64,000 nucleotides of DNA from G963674835 sp963674835 (lineage in GTDB: Bacteria > Planctomycetota > Planctomycetia > Pirellulales > Thermoguttaceae), in the NCBI GenBank assembly GCA_963674835.2, contig CAXXKC010000003.1, forward strand, positions 3,038,001 to 3,102,000. Direction: 5' to 3'. Positions 1-8,516 of the stretch are shown piece by piece (position 1 is the first letter of the stretch; every line of letters begins with the position of its first letter). The translations under genes were made by a program, and so were the position numbers. The notes under the pieces are model-generated. The model saw only the letters and a program-made list of their open reading frames with translations, made no database searches and was not told the origin of the DNA.

Positions 1-525
1 GCCGGCCTCACTACCATCCTGCACCAACACGGCCCCGTCGGCGATGCCGTTCCCGATTGCCTGTGCGCCGGCCTGATGCCCTCGCTCGACGTCATCCCGT
101 CGGGCCCCCGCTCCGCCAACGCTGCCGAACTACTCACCGGCGAGCGTCTCCCCGATCTCCTCGCATGGGCCGAGTCGCAATACGATTACGTCTTCGTCGA
201 CGGCCCGCCGGCGTTCGTCAGCGACGTAGCGATCATCGGTCGTCTGGCCGACGGTGTTGTGCTCGTCATCCGCCCCGACAAGAACCGCCGACGCACCGTC
301 ATCCGCGCCGTCGAAGGACTCACCACGCTCGGCGTCAACCTCTTCGGATTGGTCCTCAACCACTTCTCGTCCGACGAAGGCAAGTACGGCTACAACTACG
401 AGTACCGCTACGACTACAACTACGGCTACGGCCACGACGACTCCACCCCGAAACAGGAGGCCGAAACCATCGACGCCGACGAGTCCGTGACGCAGCCTGT
501 TCCGATAATGCGACGCTCGGCCTGA
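1..525 (+). CDS. BY-kinase / Wzc-type tyrosine-protein kinase, C-terminal part (partial)
   Basis: The reading frame is open from the first base, so the start and the Walker A region lie outside the window. What remains is the end of a bacterial tyrosine kinase of the capsular exopolysaccharide family. It shows the LDVIPSGP segment, then a Walker B-like stretch YDYVFVDGPP, and near the C-terminus a tyrosine cluster (eight Tyr within about 20 residues, spaced by G, N, E, R, D). In this family such a cluster is autophosphorylated in trans and regulates polymerisation and export of exopolysaccharide at the inner membrane. The next gene is an O-antigen-ligase-like protein, which fits an EPS locus. 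The TGA stop is followed directly by a copy of the dispersed palindromic repeat. Family assignment is firm; whether it is fused to a Wzc chain-length domain cannot be seen. Confidence 0.9.
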   Translation, partial: AGLTTILHQHGPVGDAVPDCLCAGLMPSLDVIPSGPRSANAAELLTGERLPDLLAWAESQYDYVFVDGPPAFVSDVAIIGRLADGVVLVIRPDKNRRRTVIRAVEGLTTLGVNLFGLVLNHFSSDEGKYGYNYEYRYDYNYGYGHDDSTPKQEAETIDADESVTQPVPIMRRSA

Positions 526-617
526 AGCGCATCCAGCGTATGTGTAGCGTGTGCTTCCCTTTTGAAACCGTGGAAACACGCCGCCACAAACGCCACAGTT
601 AAGGGCGACTCGCACAA
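526..617 (+). repeat. Dispersed palindromic repeat, copy 1
   Basis: About 92 bp closely matching copies at 5916-6009 and 63839-63932 and more weakly 26921-27013, all in the same orientation. It contains an imperfect long-loop inverted repeat (GCGTGTGCTTCC with GGAAACACGC) and a right end GGGCGACTCGCAC that is a decayed form of the AGTGCGACTCGCACT palindrome. It starts at the base after the kinase stop codon and ends about 20 nt before the O-antigen-ligase gene. Confidence 0.8.
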
Positions 618-637
618 GGCTCGCTCTTCCCATCCAC

Positions 638-3247
638 ATGAAAGACCTCTCGCCGGCAAACGCCCTCCTGCTTCGTTGCGTCGACGGCCTGCTGGCGGCG
701 GCCCTCTTCGGCGTGCCCTTACTCATGGGCGGGCGTCAGGCCCTCGGCCACCTCGCGATCGTCCTCATCGCTATCGCCGCCGCAGCGGCTTGGTGCCTCC
801 ACCAGGCACTATCCCGCCAGGGCGGCTGGTCTTGGTCCGGTGCCGAAATCCTCCTCGCTGCCGCTGTTCTCCTCGTCGGTGCCCAATTGCTCCCCTTGCG
901 TCCCGCGCTGATCCAAACGCTCTCGCCCCGACTCTACGAAATCCTTCCTCAGTGGTCGCCTGCGACTGCCCCAACCGACCGTTTCGGCGTGTGGTCCTGC
1001 CTCTCCTTGACCCCGGCCGATACCCGAAACTCCCTGATCCTCTTGATCGCCTTCGCCATACTCTTCCTCGTCGCTGCTCAGCGGATGCGCGAATTGGGCG
1101 ACGTCGAACGCATTCTTCGTTGGATAGCCGTCGCCGGCACGCTCATGGCCGCGTTCGGCCTCGTGCAGTACCTCGCCGGCAACGGCAAGTTCTTCTGGTT
1201 CTACGAGCATCCCTTCTCCACGGCGTCCCGCGACGTCAAAGGTAGCTTCACCAATCGCAACCACTTTGCCCATTTCGTCGTCCTGGCAATCGCTCCACTC
1301 GTGTGGTGGATTCACACCACCTGGTTCCGCCACTCCGCAGCCCGCTCCCACGAGGCCGGTTTTCCACCGCGGCGAAACACCAATGCCGAATTCCTCCTCG
1401 CCGCGCTCGGCCTGTCCGCCTTTGCCGTGCTCATGTCCCTGTCGCGAGGCGGGATCGCCGTCCTCTTCCTCAGCACAGTCCTCGGCGTCCTGCTCCTCTA
1501 TCGAGGCTCCCTGCTCGACAGAAAGACCGTCCTCTTCTTCGCCGCCACCGCTGCGCTCGTCATCGCCGGCCTCGGCGTCTACGGCTATCATCTCGTCGCC
1601 AACCGCATCGACGACTTCCAATCGTTCGAACAGCTCGATGCCCTTCAGCAACGAACCAATCTTTGGCGCGCCGATCTCGCCGCCGCTGCCGATTTTCATT
1701 GGCTAGGCACCGGCGTCGGCAGCCATGTCGAAGTCAATCCCCTGTATCTCCCCGACGACGACATCTCCCAGAATCTCCGCTACACCCACGCCGAAAATGG
1801 CTACTTGCAGGTCCTCATGGAAACCGGCATTGCCGGCCTGCTGCTGACCCTTGCAGCAATCGCCTTGCTCACTTGGTGGTGCTTGCCGGTCTTGTATCGC
1901 GGCATCTCCCGCCGCACCCTCCTATGTTACGTTGGCATCGTGCCGTCGCTTGCGGCCAACCTGGCGCACTCCTTCGTCGATTTCGTCTGGTACGTTCCCG
2001 GCTGCATGGTCGTCGTCGTTCTCTTGGCCGCCTGTGCCTTCCGGCTGGCTCAGATCAGTCGCCCACATCCAGCGCGCGCGTTCAACGTGCCCGTTCCCCG
2101 CATCGCGTGGCTGCTGGCCCTGCCGGCCATACTCGCCCTCGGATGTCTCACGTTCCCACGTCTATACGGTGCAGTCCAGGCGGAACCACATTGGCATCGA
2201 ACACTCGCCCAATGGCCGCAGGTCGCTTCGGACGGTACCGATGACCAGGCCAAACTCCAGGCGATTGCCCAGGATCTCTCCCGCGTCGTGCAATACCAGC
2301 CCGACCACGCCCTGGCGCACGCCCGTCTCGCGGAAGTCCATCTCCGCCTCTTCTATCAGGCCCAAGGTCCCGGTGCCATGGGCGCCCGCGACGCCCGCGA
2401 CGCCGCCATAAGCTCACAATTCACCTGCTGGGCCGACCTGCATGCCTGGCTCGTCAAAGCCTTTCCCGAAGCCCAGCAGCACCTCGGACTCGCCCTCCAG
2501 CACGCGCTCCAGGCGGTCGCCCTGTGCCCCGTCCATGGCTCCACGTATCTTCATCTTGCCAGGCTGACGTTTCTCCAAGGCCCCAACGCGCCCGGCAAAG
2601 CCTGCTGCATTCACCAAGCCGTCCTCTTGCGTCCCTACGACGGAGCCGTCCTGTTTGAAGCCGGTCAGGAAGCCGCGCTCGACAACCATCCCGATGCTGC
2701 CTATGCCTTCTACCGCCGATCGTTCCAATGCGGCAGCCGTCATCAGGACCGCCTCATCCGTCTCCTGGCCGACAAACTCCCCGCCACCGCCTTCCTCCAG
2801 ATCTTCCCCATGGACCTCCGCGCCGCAAGCTCCCTTGAGGCCCAATATCGCAGGCAGAATCGCGACGAAGATCTCAAGATCGTGCTACAGTTCCGCGCCG
2901 CGACTGCCGCCCACGAAGCCGCAGGCCTCCGTGGCGCCGAGGCCGTCGACACATGGCTGTCGGCTGCCCGTGCTTACCATGAACTCGGCCAGCCCGACGC
3001 CTGCTTGTCCTGCTTGCAGCAGGCGCTCCCATGGGGATACTCCGACTACAACGTGCGCAGCCTCCTGGCCAAGCGGCTCTTCGAGGCCAATCGTTTCGCC
3101 GAAGCCCAGAAACATCTTGCATGGTGCCAGCAGCGCAAGCCCAACGACGCCAGCATCCGCGCCATGCTCGACCAACTCGCAAGTCAGCGCCTCCGCACCG
3201 CCTCTGCCGCCCACCCCGAACAACCGCTCACCACAACAAGCCGGTGA
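638..3247 (+). CDS. O-antigen ligase/polymerase-like membrane protein with C-terminal TPR region
   Basis: The 869-residue protein has a polytopic membrane half (about residues 10-500, roughly a dozen hydrophobic segments) and a soluble, TPR-like C-terminal half. The membrane part has the loop typical of the Wzy_C/O-antigen-ligase family, including an R-T-N-L-W-R segment and the H-A-E-N-G-YLQ motif (near residue 385) that precedes a membrane helix. Such proteins ligate or polymerise polysaccharide units on the periplasmic face of the inner membrane. The TPR part (about 540-860) contains repeated A-x-x-x-Y/F and cysteine-containing helices and may bind partners of the machinery. It follows a tyrosine kinase, so EPS polymerisation is the likely role. 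ATG at 638 is the first start after the repeat; no strong Shine-Dalgarno is visible, so the exact start is less certain. Confidence 0.85.
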   Translation: MKDLSPANALLLRCVDGLLAAALFGVPLLMGGRQALGHLAIVLIAIAAAAAWCLHQALSRQGGWSWSGAEILLAAAVLLVGAQLLPLRPALIQTLSPRLYEILPQWSPATAPTDRFGVWSCLSLTPADTRNSLILLIAFAILFLVAAQRMRELGDVERILRWIAVAGTLMAAFGLVQYLAGNGKFFWFYEHPFSTASRDVKGSFTNRNHFAHFVVLAIAPLVWWIHTTWFRHSAARSHEAGFPPRRNTNAEFLLAALGLSAFAVLMSLSRGGIAVLFLSTVLGVLLLYRGSLLDRKTVLFFAATAALVIAGLGVYGYHLVANRIDDFQSFEQLDALQQRTNLWRADLAAAADFHWLGTGVGSHVEVNPLYLPDDDISQNLRYTHAENGYLQVLMETGIAGLLLTLAAIALLTWWCLPVLYRGISRRTLLCYVGIVPSLAANLAHSFVDFVWYVPGCMVVVVLLAACAFRLAQISRPHPARAFNVPVPRIAWLLALPAILALGCLTFPRLYGAVQAEPHWHRTLAQWPQVASDGTDDQAKLQAIAQDLSRVVQYQPDHALAHARLAEVHLRLFYQAQGPGAMGARDARDAAISSQFTCWADLHAWLVKAFPEAQQHLGLALQHALQAVALCPVHGSTYLHLARLTFLQGPNAPGKACCIHQAVLLRPYDGAVLFEAGQEAALDNHPDAAYAFYRRSFQCGSRHQDRLIRLLADKLPATAFLQIFPMDLRAASSLEAQYRRQNRDEDLKIVLQFRAATAAHEAAGLRGAEAVDTWLSAARAYHELGQPDACLSCLQQALPWGYSDYNVRSLLAKRLFEANRFAEAQKHLAWCQQRKPNDASIRAMLDQLASQRLRTASAAHPEQPLTTTSR

Positions 3248-3261
3248 CTCACACCCCGTAG

Positions 3262-3279
3262 GTTATGCTTCAGCATAAC
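3262..3279 (+). terminator. Perfect short hairpin after the O-antigen-ligase gene
   Basis: GTTATGCTTCAGCATAAC is a perfect inverted repeat (7-bp arms, TTCA loop) located 14 nt after the stop codon. No T-run follows on either strand, so it is not a canonical rho-independent terminator; a transcript-end or stability hairpin is an inference. Confidence 0.4.
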
Positions 3280-3384
3280 ATCCATCCCACGCCACCCTTC
3301 CGTACAACACCCACACCAGCGACCGACCCACATTCTCCTCTCCTTTCATCGCCTCTCCCCCACGCCCTCGGCCAACCGCCGCAA

Positions 3385-3714
3385 TGGGACCGCGTCTCTG
3401 CCGACCATCCCATCCCGCGTGTCGAGTACCGCCCGTCAGGCTGCCCCGTCGACACCCAGGCACGAGCCGCCTGGCTCGCCCGCATGCAGACACAGTCCGA
3501 CCTCGTCGCGCAACACCCCTATGCCTTCCTCTATTTCGACAAGCACGATCGACGGCTCGCCGCCGCCGACTATCTCGACACCTACACGTTTGTACCCAAG
3601 CGCCCCGCCGAGCCTCCCCCGCAAAAGACCTCCGCCCACCCCACTCCGCCGGCCAATGCCGATCGCCAATCCTTCCCGCCTCGCCACGGCCGGCTTCCAG
3701 CAGCCCCAAAGAAC
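3385..3714 (+). pseudogene. Possible gene remnant or unrecognised small ORF
   Basis: The plus-strand frame shared by the codons at 3421-3423 has strongly coding-like composition from about 3380 to 3620. Codons end mainly in C or G and the product looks globular (W, Y, F, D well mixed, for example HPYAFLYFDKHD). The frame stays open before and after, but the preceding part is Pro/Thr-rich, its only upstream ATG (3265) lies inside the 3262-3279 hairpin, and the frame runs on into the terminator and antisense of the convergent lipoprotein gene. No family was recognised and no ribosome-binding site found. It may be a decayed gene fragment or an artefact of GC-rich composition. Boundaries are approximate. 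Confidence 0.25.
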
Positions 3715-3751
3715 AAAAAAAGCTGGGCACAGGCTTGCGCCCGTGCCCAGC
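3715..3751 (-). terminator. Rho-independent terminator of DUF1559 unit A
   Basis: On the minus strand a stem GCTGGGCAC/GTGCCCAGC (9-bp perfect arms, 12-nt loop) is followed by seven T. It lies about 45 nt downstream of the lipoprotein gene at 3796-4224. An equivalent terminator sits at the same relative place in unit B. Confidence 0.85.
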
Positions 3752-3795
3752 ATCGCTTCCGACCTTACCGGAAACCAAACGCAATCGGTTCCCGA

Positions 3796-4224
3796 CTACT
3801 TCGTCGTGAGCTCAATCGTTCCCACATCCACCGGCTCGCCTTTCACAGTGAAAGAGGTCTTCGAATCCTTCGGATCGGCGTACTTGCCGCCGAATTGATC
3901 GGGGCCAGTGCTCAGTGGATTGGGCCCTTTCTTGAACCATTCAAAGGTCAACTTATATTCCCCGTTGGGAACTCCGTCACCAGCGACGTACGAGAAGAGC
4001 GCAAACTTCCCTTCAGCATCAGTCTCCGCTTGCGGAAACAACGGATGATCCTTGTCAACCCCCGTCGTCGACTTGGCTACAACTCTAATACCTGCCGTCG
4101 GTTTTCCGTCCAGCAGGACTTGCCCTGTCACGGGGAACGTCGGCACGCGCTCGGGCCCTCTGTCGCAAGAACACAGGGCCACACAGATGACCGCACTTAA
4201 CAAGAGATTCAGTCTCAGCATCAT
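3796..4224 (-). CDS. Small TTR/carboxypeptidase-regulatory-like lipoprotein (unit A)
   Basis: The 142-residue product begins with a short charged segment and a hydrophobic stretch ending in a lipobox-like ALCSC, so it is probably a lipoprotein. The mature part reads like a transthyretin/carboxypeptidase-regulatory fold: V-T-G-Q-V-L-L-D-G-K-P near the start, then TDAEGKFALFSY, DGVPNGEYKLTFEW and the terminal VDVGTIELTTK. This is the family often annotated as planctomycete carboxypeptidase regulatory-like proteins, of unknown role. ATG at 4224 is chosen over an upstream ATG at 4272 because a GTGAGG sequence lies about 10 nt upstream and the signal sequence then starts correctly. The gene follows the DUF1559 gene by 69 nt and precedes a clear terminator. 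Its paralogue at 6414-6845 has nearly the same length and the same ending. Confidence 0.8.
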   Translation of the reverse strand: MMLRLNLLLSAVICVALCSCDRGPERVPTFPVTGQVLLDGKPTAGIRVVAKSTTGVDKDHPLFPQAETDAEGKFALFSYVAGDGVPNGEYKLTFEWFKKGPNPLSTGPDQFGGKYADPKDSKTSFTVKGEPVDVGTIELTTK

Positions 4225-4293
4225 AGGAACATGCCTCACAATCAACTCTGGATCGGGAATTGACCAAAACATGGCTCTTAGCAGGACGCTACG

Positions 4294-5391
4294 TTACGGC
4301 AACTCGAATACTTCGCCACCGTTACGCGAGCACATGGCGGCAAAGATGGAGGGGGTCACGGTTTCCTGGATGAATCGGACCGAGCCGTCGGCCAAAGCGG
4401 CATTCGCACCGCCCGGATGGAAGGCATAGAAGCCGGCACCACGCGCATTATTGCAGTTGATGGTGCACGCAGCGCTACCATGGAAGCCAACCGTTTCAAC
4501 TCCATCGGACACGGTGCCGCGGATCCAGTTCTCGCCGTTGTTGAAGTCGGCCCAACCACCACCGTTGAAGTCGCCATAAGCGGCCGTCAGAGTGTCGTTC
4601 ACCACGCCACCCTTCACGTAGATGGTCGCACCGCCGACGCGCTCAGCCAACAAGATCGTGTTCGACGTGCCGTCGGTGATGTCCTCCAACCGGCTCGACT
4701 TGCTGTCGATCGGGTTCTGGGGATACATGCACCCGACGTAGGGAGTATCAGCACCCCAAACCAAGTCGGCGGCATCTGCCAACTCGTGATAGATCTCGGT
4801 AATTGGAGCATAGTCCGACGGAGCACAACCGTAGGTCATGGCTGCCGCGGGCAGGGGCACTCCACCAACGTCAATAGAGCCGGCAGGAACCTCAGCTTGG
4901 TAAACACGCCCATCCGCAGCGGGCGCCGAAGGGCAGACGAACGCATCGATCACGGTCTGTGCCAACGCGTCATTCTCGACCGACAGCGCATCAACACTGG
5001 GGCTCCAGAGCAATGCAGCGTCGACGTTTACACCGACGTTTGGTATGCCGGAGTTCCACTGCCCCGTGATCGTCGTCTGCTCGATGAACGGCAGCACCAA
5101 CACTCCCCAGTTCACAACGTGAATATTACCGATCGTACCAGTACCCAGATCGAGTGGATTGGCACCAACCAGCCACGACGGCGGCAAGGTCTTCGAACGA
5201 TCCACATAGTTGTGCAATCCCAACGCGAGCTGCTTCAGGTTGTTCGTGCACTGCGCGCGACGGGCAGCCTCACGAGCCGCCTGAACGGCCGGCAACAACA
5301 AGGCGATCAAAATGCCGATGATGGCGATGACCACCAACAATTCCACCAACGTGAAACCACGCTGGCGACGAGACACAGAAGAATGCAACAT
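4294..5391 (-). CDS. DUF1559 pilin-like secreted protein (unit A)
   Basis: The 365-residue protein has a type IV prepilin-like N-terminus: basic residues, then the GFTLVELLVVIAIIGILIAL motif with cleavage expected before F, followed by LLPAVQAAREAARRAQC. The C-terminal region has the family ending FHPGGANAALADGSVRF. Together they define the DUF1559 (SBP_bac_10-like) proteins greatly expanded in Planctomycetes. Their function is not established; surface or pseudopilus-like structures are suspected. ATG at 5391 is supported by a strong TGGAGG Shine-Dalgarno about 9 nt upstream; an ATG-like start farther upstream (5421) would put residues before the prepilin leader. It is first in a two-gene unit with the lipoprotein at 3796-4224 and is preceded by a long conserved leader. 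Confidence 0.93.
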   Translation of the reverse strand: MLHSSVSRRQRGFTLVELLVVIAIIGILIALLLPAVQAAREAARRAQCTNNLKQLALGLHNYVDRSKTLPPSWLVGANPLDLGTGTIGNIHVVNWGVLVLPFIEQTTITGQWNSGIPNVGVNVDAALLWSPSVDALSVENDALAQTVIDAFVCPSAPAADGRVYQAEVPAGSIDVGGVPLPAAAMTYGCAPSDYAPITEIYHELADAADLVWGADTPYVGCMYPQNPIDSKSSRLEDITDGTSNTILLAERVGGATIYVKGGVVNDTLTAAYGDFNGGGWADFNNGENWIRGTVSDGVETVGFHGSAACTINCNNARGAGFYAFHPGGANAALADGSVRFIQETVTPSIFAAMCSRNGGEVFELP

Positions 5392-5806
5392 AATTGGAGA
5401 CCTCCAGGAAGCATAGGACAACCACTATCGGCGAAGAACCTCTCTCCGCCAACCCTCTTGCCCTCTCTACTCCGACAGAAAACTCTACCGAAGCGCACTA
5501 TGCCTCATCCCGTTCCCAGAAAACCCGCTTGCCAGGCGGGTCGAGAATGCTAGATCACAGCTAGAAAAGCACCCCCTTAAACACTCTGAGCCTCTTACTC
5601 ACCACCTATTCTCATTCAACATTGCAATACCGTCAATGCTGCGATAGTGGTATTAATACCCGATCTCAGGCACCACACGCTTAAGAGGGATTGCCTCCGA
5701 CGCCAAGGCGCAACCATAACCTGGCGCCGACTTGCGCGCCGCCCCTCCCATTATACACAAAAACCACGCTTTCCCTATGCCCTTTCTGTGAAATCCATAA
5801 TCTATA
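5392..5806 (-). promoter_or_regulatory. Long conserved leader and AT-rich promoter-like block, unit A
   Basis: About 265 bp next to the DUF1559 start are clearly homologous to 8101-8370 upstream of the paralogue. Farther out, an AT-rich block with TATAGATTAT on the minus strand (5806-5797) lies 406 nt from the ATG; the same block lies 407 nt from the ATG in unit B. A minus-strand hairpin ACCCGC-N7-GCGGGT (around 5528-5546) keeps its pairing in unit B as ACCCGC/GTGGGT. These facts suggest a conserved promoter with a long, possibly structured 5-prime untranslated region. Promoter identity is inferred, and no good -35 hexamer was seen. Confidence 0.5.
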
Positions 5807-5915
5807 CTGCGTTAATCAACACACCTATCATATATCGAATTCGCAACCACTTTCCCCTGGGTCCCCCACCACTAACTGATTGCCATCCCAGCAATTCCGC
5901 AAGCAGATACCGCAG

Positions 5916-6009
5916 AGCGCATTCGGCGTAACCGCAGCGTGTATTTCGCTTTCCCCAACCGTAGAAACACGCCGCCGCGAACGCTGCAGTTAAGTGCGAC
6001 ACGCACTAG
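5916..6009 (+). repeat. Dispersed palindromic repeat, copy 2
   Basis: About 94 bp matching copies 1 and 4. It holds the long-loop inverted repeat GCGTGTaTTTC/GAAACACGC and ends in AGTGCGACACGCACTAG, a nearly perfect 7-bp-arm palindrome. It sits about 110 bp upstream of the unit A promoter-like block and 3-prime of the unit B lipoprotein gene. Confidence 0.82.
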
Positions 6010-6335
6010 CCGCCCCCGTATCGACGGAAGCGGGGCCGCCTAGCGACAACCCTTCGTCTGTTGGGACCGCCAATCCATTTCCCTTTGCCCCGACGTTCAT
6101 CAACGCCCGCCAAGTCCACAGTGCCGGCTTCCGACGGAAAAAATTCCGCCGTCTCCAACGAACTCCTCCCGCCAACGCTGCCTAGGATCCGCCCGTTCCT
6201 TCAACCGTCACTTTGCACCGCGTTGCTCCCAGAACTCCCGCCCACGATCTCGCCCTTGGGCTTCACTCTTCCTCTGCTTCCATCAAGCCGGATACGCCAC
6301 TTGTACCCTCGACTTCTCAAATGTGCCTGGCAAAC
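6010..6335. other. Gene-free stretch
   Basis: Between the repeat copy 2 and the unit B terminator no frame has convincing coding composition and no RNA gene or further repeat was recognised. It would belong to the 3-prime side of unit B. Confidence 0.6.
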
Positions 6336-6371
6336 AAAAAAGGCTGGGACCAGGCGAACCCAGTCCCAGCC
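6336..6371 (-). terminator. Rho-independent terminator of DUF1559 unit B
   Basis: On the minus strand a perfect stem GGCTGGGAC/GTCCCAGCC with a 12-nt loop is followed by six T, about 43 nt after the lipoprotein stop codon. It is clearly related to the unit A terminator, with stem bases changed on both sides so that pairing is kept. Confidence 0.85.
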
Positions 6372-6413
6372 GTGTAGGACGTTTGTGGAAGCTGCATCCC
6401 GCGGACGCACGCC

Positions 6414-6845
6414 CTATTTCGTGGTCAATTCGATGGTACCCAAATCGACCGGTTTGTCATCGGCCGTTTCTGCGTCGATCGTGAACGTCTTGACCGACGC
6501 AGCCTTCTTCGAATAGCGGCCGTCCAACCTATCTACCGATCTGTTTCCTCCGGTCGGCCACGTGAAATACAGGCTGTATTCACCCGGCGGCACACCGTCG
6601 TCGGGATTATACGTCTGCAACGAAAACTTGCCCTGGTCGTCGGTCGTGCCCGTGGTGTACGTGACATTCACCTCGTCCTTGACCTTGGGCACGGCGGCGA
6701 TGAACACCGCATGAGCTGGCTGTCCGTCGACCAACACGGTGCCCGTCACCGGACCCACCAGCGGTTTGTCACGAGTGCCCCCGCACGAAGACGCCATTAC
6801 ACTCATGGCGGCGACGACTACCCACAGCCATTGTGACATTCGCAT
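6414..6845 (-). CDS. Small TTR/carboxypeptidase-regulatory-like lipoprotein (unit B)
   Basis: The 143-residue product has a signal peptide ending in a lipobox-like ASSC and a compact beta-rich mature domain: VTGTVLVDGQPAHAVF, then TDDQGKFSLQTYNPDDGVPP and the ending VDLGTIELTTK. It is a diverged paralogue of the protein at 3796-4224; both pair with a DUF1559 gene and both end with a related terminator. The family resembles carboxypeptidase-regulatory/transthyretin-like domains used for extracytoplasmic binding or stability, but no function is established. ATG at 6845 has AAGGAG about 14 nt upstream, slightly far; an alternative ATG two codons later has worse spacing. The DUF1559 gene ends 64 nt upstream. 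Confidence 0.8.
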   Translation of the reverse strand: MRMSQWLWVVVAAMSVMASSCGGTRDKPLVGPVTGTVLVDGQPAHAVFIAAVPKVKDEVNVTYTTGTTDDQGKFSLQTYNPDDGVPPGEYSLYFTWPTGGNRSVDRLDGRYSKKAASVKTFTIDAETADDKPVDLGTIELTTK

Positions 6846-6909
6846 GGAAAACCACCACTCCTTTCGGTCAAAGCTGACGCCAGGGATTTACAAAAAATCA
6901 CGTTAACCG

Positions 6910-8100
6910 CTACGGCAACTCAAACACTTCCCCGTTTCGTGCCGTGATCATCGAGACCACCACGACCAAGTCAGTAGCTTCACCGAGCGACCTGACCGAT
7001 CCATCGCACAGCACGGTGTTCACTACACCCGGGTGCATCGAGTAGAAGCCCGACGCGAGATAGAAGCTGCCGCCCATGTTCGGAGAATAAACATTGGTGG
7101 AGTTGATCAGGTACGTCCCGTTAGCCGGCGCACGAGTCCCGTCGCCGCCAGGCGCGGCGTACCCGTCCCGACTGGCGCCGGTCAAATTGAACCAGCCGTT
7201 AAGTGGGTTGGCCCAACCGCCAGCCAGAAGCGCGTTGCAAATCTGCTCGTAATTCGGGGCTGCGGGAGGAATGCCAAGAGCCGTCAAGTCCGGTGTGACC
7301 TGAACCCCGCCACGCATGTAGTAGTTAGTCCCACCAAGGCGCTCGATGAACATCACCGTATTCGACGTACCGTCGGTAATACCCTGCAGACTGGAACCCA
7401 CAGGCGAGGCCCCAGACGTCGACACATCATCCACCGTTACGATCGCACCGCTTTCGTCGTGGTCGGGTCCGCCCGCACTCACGAACGCCGTCCAAGCAGT
7501 GCGGTCAACGGTAAAGACTGGATTGTAATCGACGGGTGCCGAATCAAACTCCACGTCGCCCGGAGGGGGCGTTCCACCCGTCATCGCTCCAATGAGGTCG
7601 GCCGGAACATTGCAGTGTCCCATACGCGAATCCGGCGCCGGAGCCGACGGGCAAACATACGCATCAATAACCGTCTGCGCCAAGTTATTGTTGTTGTTCA
7701 TGGCGGGAACGGCACCGGCAGGCCATCCCAAGTACATTCCCGTCACCCCGCTGGTCGCCGGGACGCTGAAGCTCCAAGAGGAGCTGATCACACTCTGCTC
7801 CATGAACGGCAGAATGCTCACGCCCCACGGACAGAGGTCGATCCCTGCGGTGGGATCCGCCGGGTTAGCCCACGCCAAGACCAAGCTGGGGGGGAAAACC
7901 TTGTGCACGTCCAGATAGTTGTGCGATGCCAATCCAATCTGCTTCAGATTGTTGATGCACTGCGCACGACGTGCAGCTTCTCGCGCCGCCTGGACGGCAG
8001 GCAACAATAGGGCGATCAAAATGCCAATGATGGCGATGACCACCAACAGCTCCACCAACGTAAAACCACGCTGGCGACGAGACCCACAAGAATGCAACAT
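6910..8100 (-). CDS. DUF1559 pilin-like secreted protein (unit B)
   Basis: The 396-residue protein carries the same prepilin-like leader as its neighbour (QRGFTLVELLVVIAIIGILI, then LLPAVQAAREAARRAQC) and a DUF1559 C-terminus. The C-terminal motif has drifted to MHPGVVNTVLCDGSVRSL. The central part is quite different from the paralogue, with an Asn-rich MNNNNNL stretch near residue 130, so the two likely present different surfaces. The start ATG at 8100 has the TGGAGG Shine-Dalgarno in the same place as unit A. Proteins of this family are probably exported by a type IV pilus or type II-like route and are of unknown function. Confidence 0.93.
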   Translation of the reverse strand: MLHSCGSRRQRGFTLVELLVVIAIIGILIALLLPAVQAAREAARRAQCINNLKQIGLASHNYLDVHKVFPPSLVLAWANPADPTAGIDLCPWGVSILPFMEQSVISSSWSFSVPATSGVTGMYLGWPAGAVPAMNNNNNLAQTVIDAYVCPSAPAPDSRMGHCNVPADLIGAMTGGTPPPGDVEFDSAPVDYNPVFTVDRTAWTAFVSAGGPDHDESGAIVTVDDVSTSGASPVGSSLQGITDGTSNTVMFIERLGGTNYYMRGGVQVTPDLTALGIPPAAPNYEQICNALLAGGWANPLNGWFNLTGASRDGYAAPGGDGTRAPANGTYLINSTNVYSPNMGGSFYLASGFYSMHPGVVNTVLCDGSVRSLGEATDLVVVVSMITARNGEVFELP

Positions 8101-8516
8101 GATCGGAGACCTCCAGGAAGCTTAGGATAACTACCATCGACGGAGAACCCTTCCCCATCGATCCCGTTGCCTTCTCTACTCCAAGAGAAAACTCTACCCA
8201 AGCGTGCTCTGCCTCACCTCGTTCCCAGAGAACCCACTTAGCAAGCGGGTCAGACCGTCACTCGCTGATACATGGAAAAGCCCCCCCCTCCTACCAGACG
8301 GGCATCCTACCCAACGCCTATTGTCATCTAACTGTGCGCCCCCGTCAATGCTCCGGTTGCTGGATTTGTACATGACTTTCGGGTGTCATACTCCCCGGCG
8401 GCACGACATCCATCATCGCGACCGACACACTATCCCCAATCCTTCCATACCCGTTGCCCATCCAACACATTAGAACCCCGTTTCCCCGTGGCTTTTTCAA
8501 ATACTGATAATCTATA
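8101..8516 (-). promoter_or_regulatory. Long conserved leader and AT-rich promoter-like block, unit B
   Basis: This is the counterpart of 5392-5806. The first about 265 bp match the unit A leader, including the Shine-Dalgarno region, a TCTACTCC(A/G)AGAGAAAACTCTACC-like central block and CCGTCAATGCT. The minus-strand TATAGATTAT block at 8516-8507 lies 407 nt from the ATG. The pairing region ACCCGC/GTGGGT near 8237-8255 has one base change that leaves a G-T wobble. A long regulatory leader is inferred from this conservation. Confidence 0.5.

Noticed and set aside
526..617. CRISPR repeat or small ORF encoded by the repeat
   Set aside because: Copies are tens of kb apart with no spacers, and the short open frames through the repeat differ by frame and stop pattern between copies.
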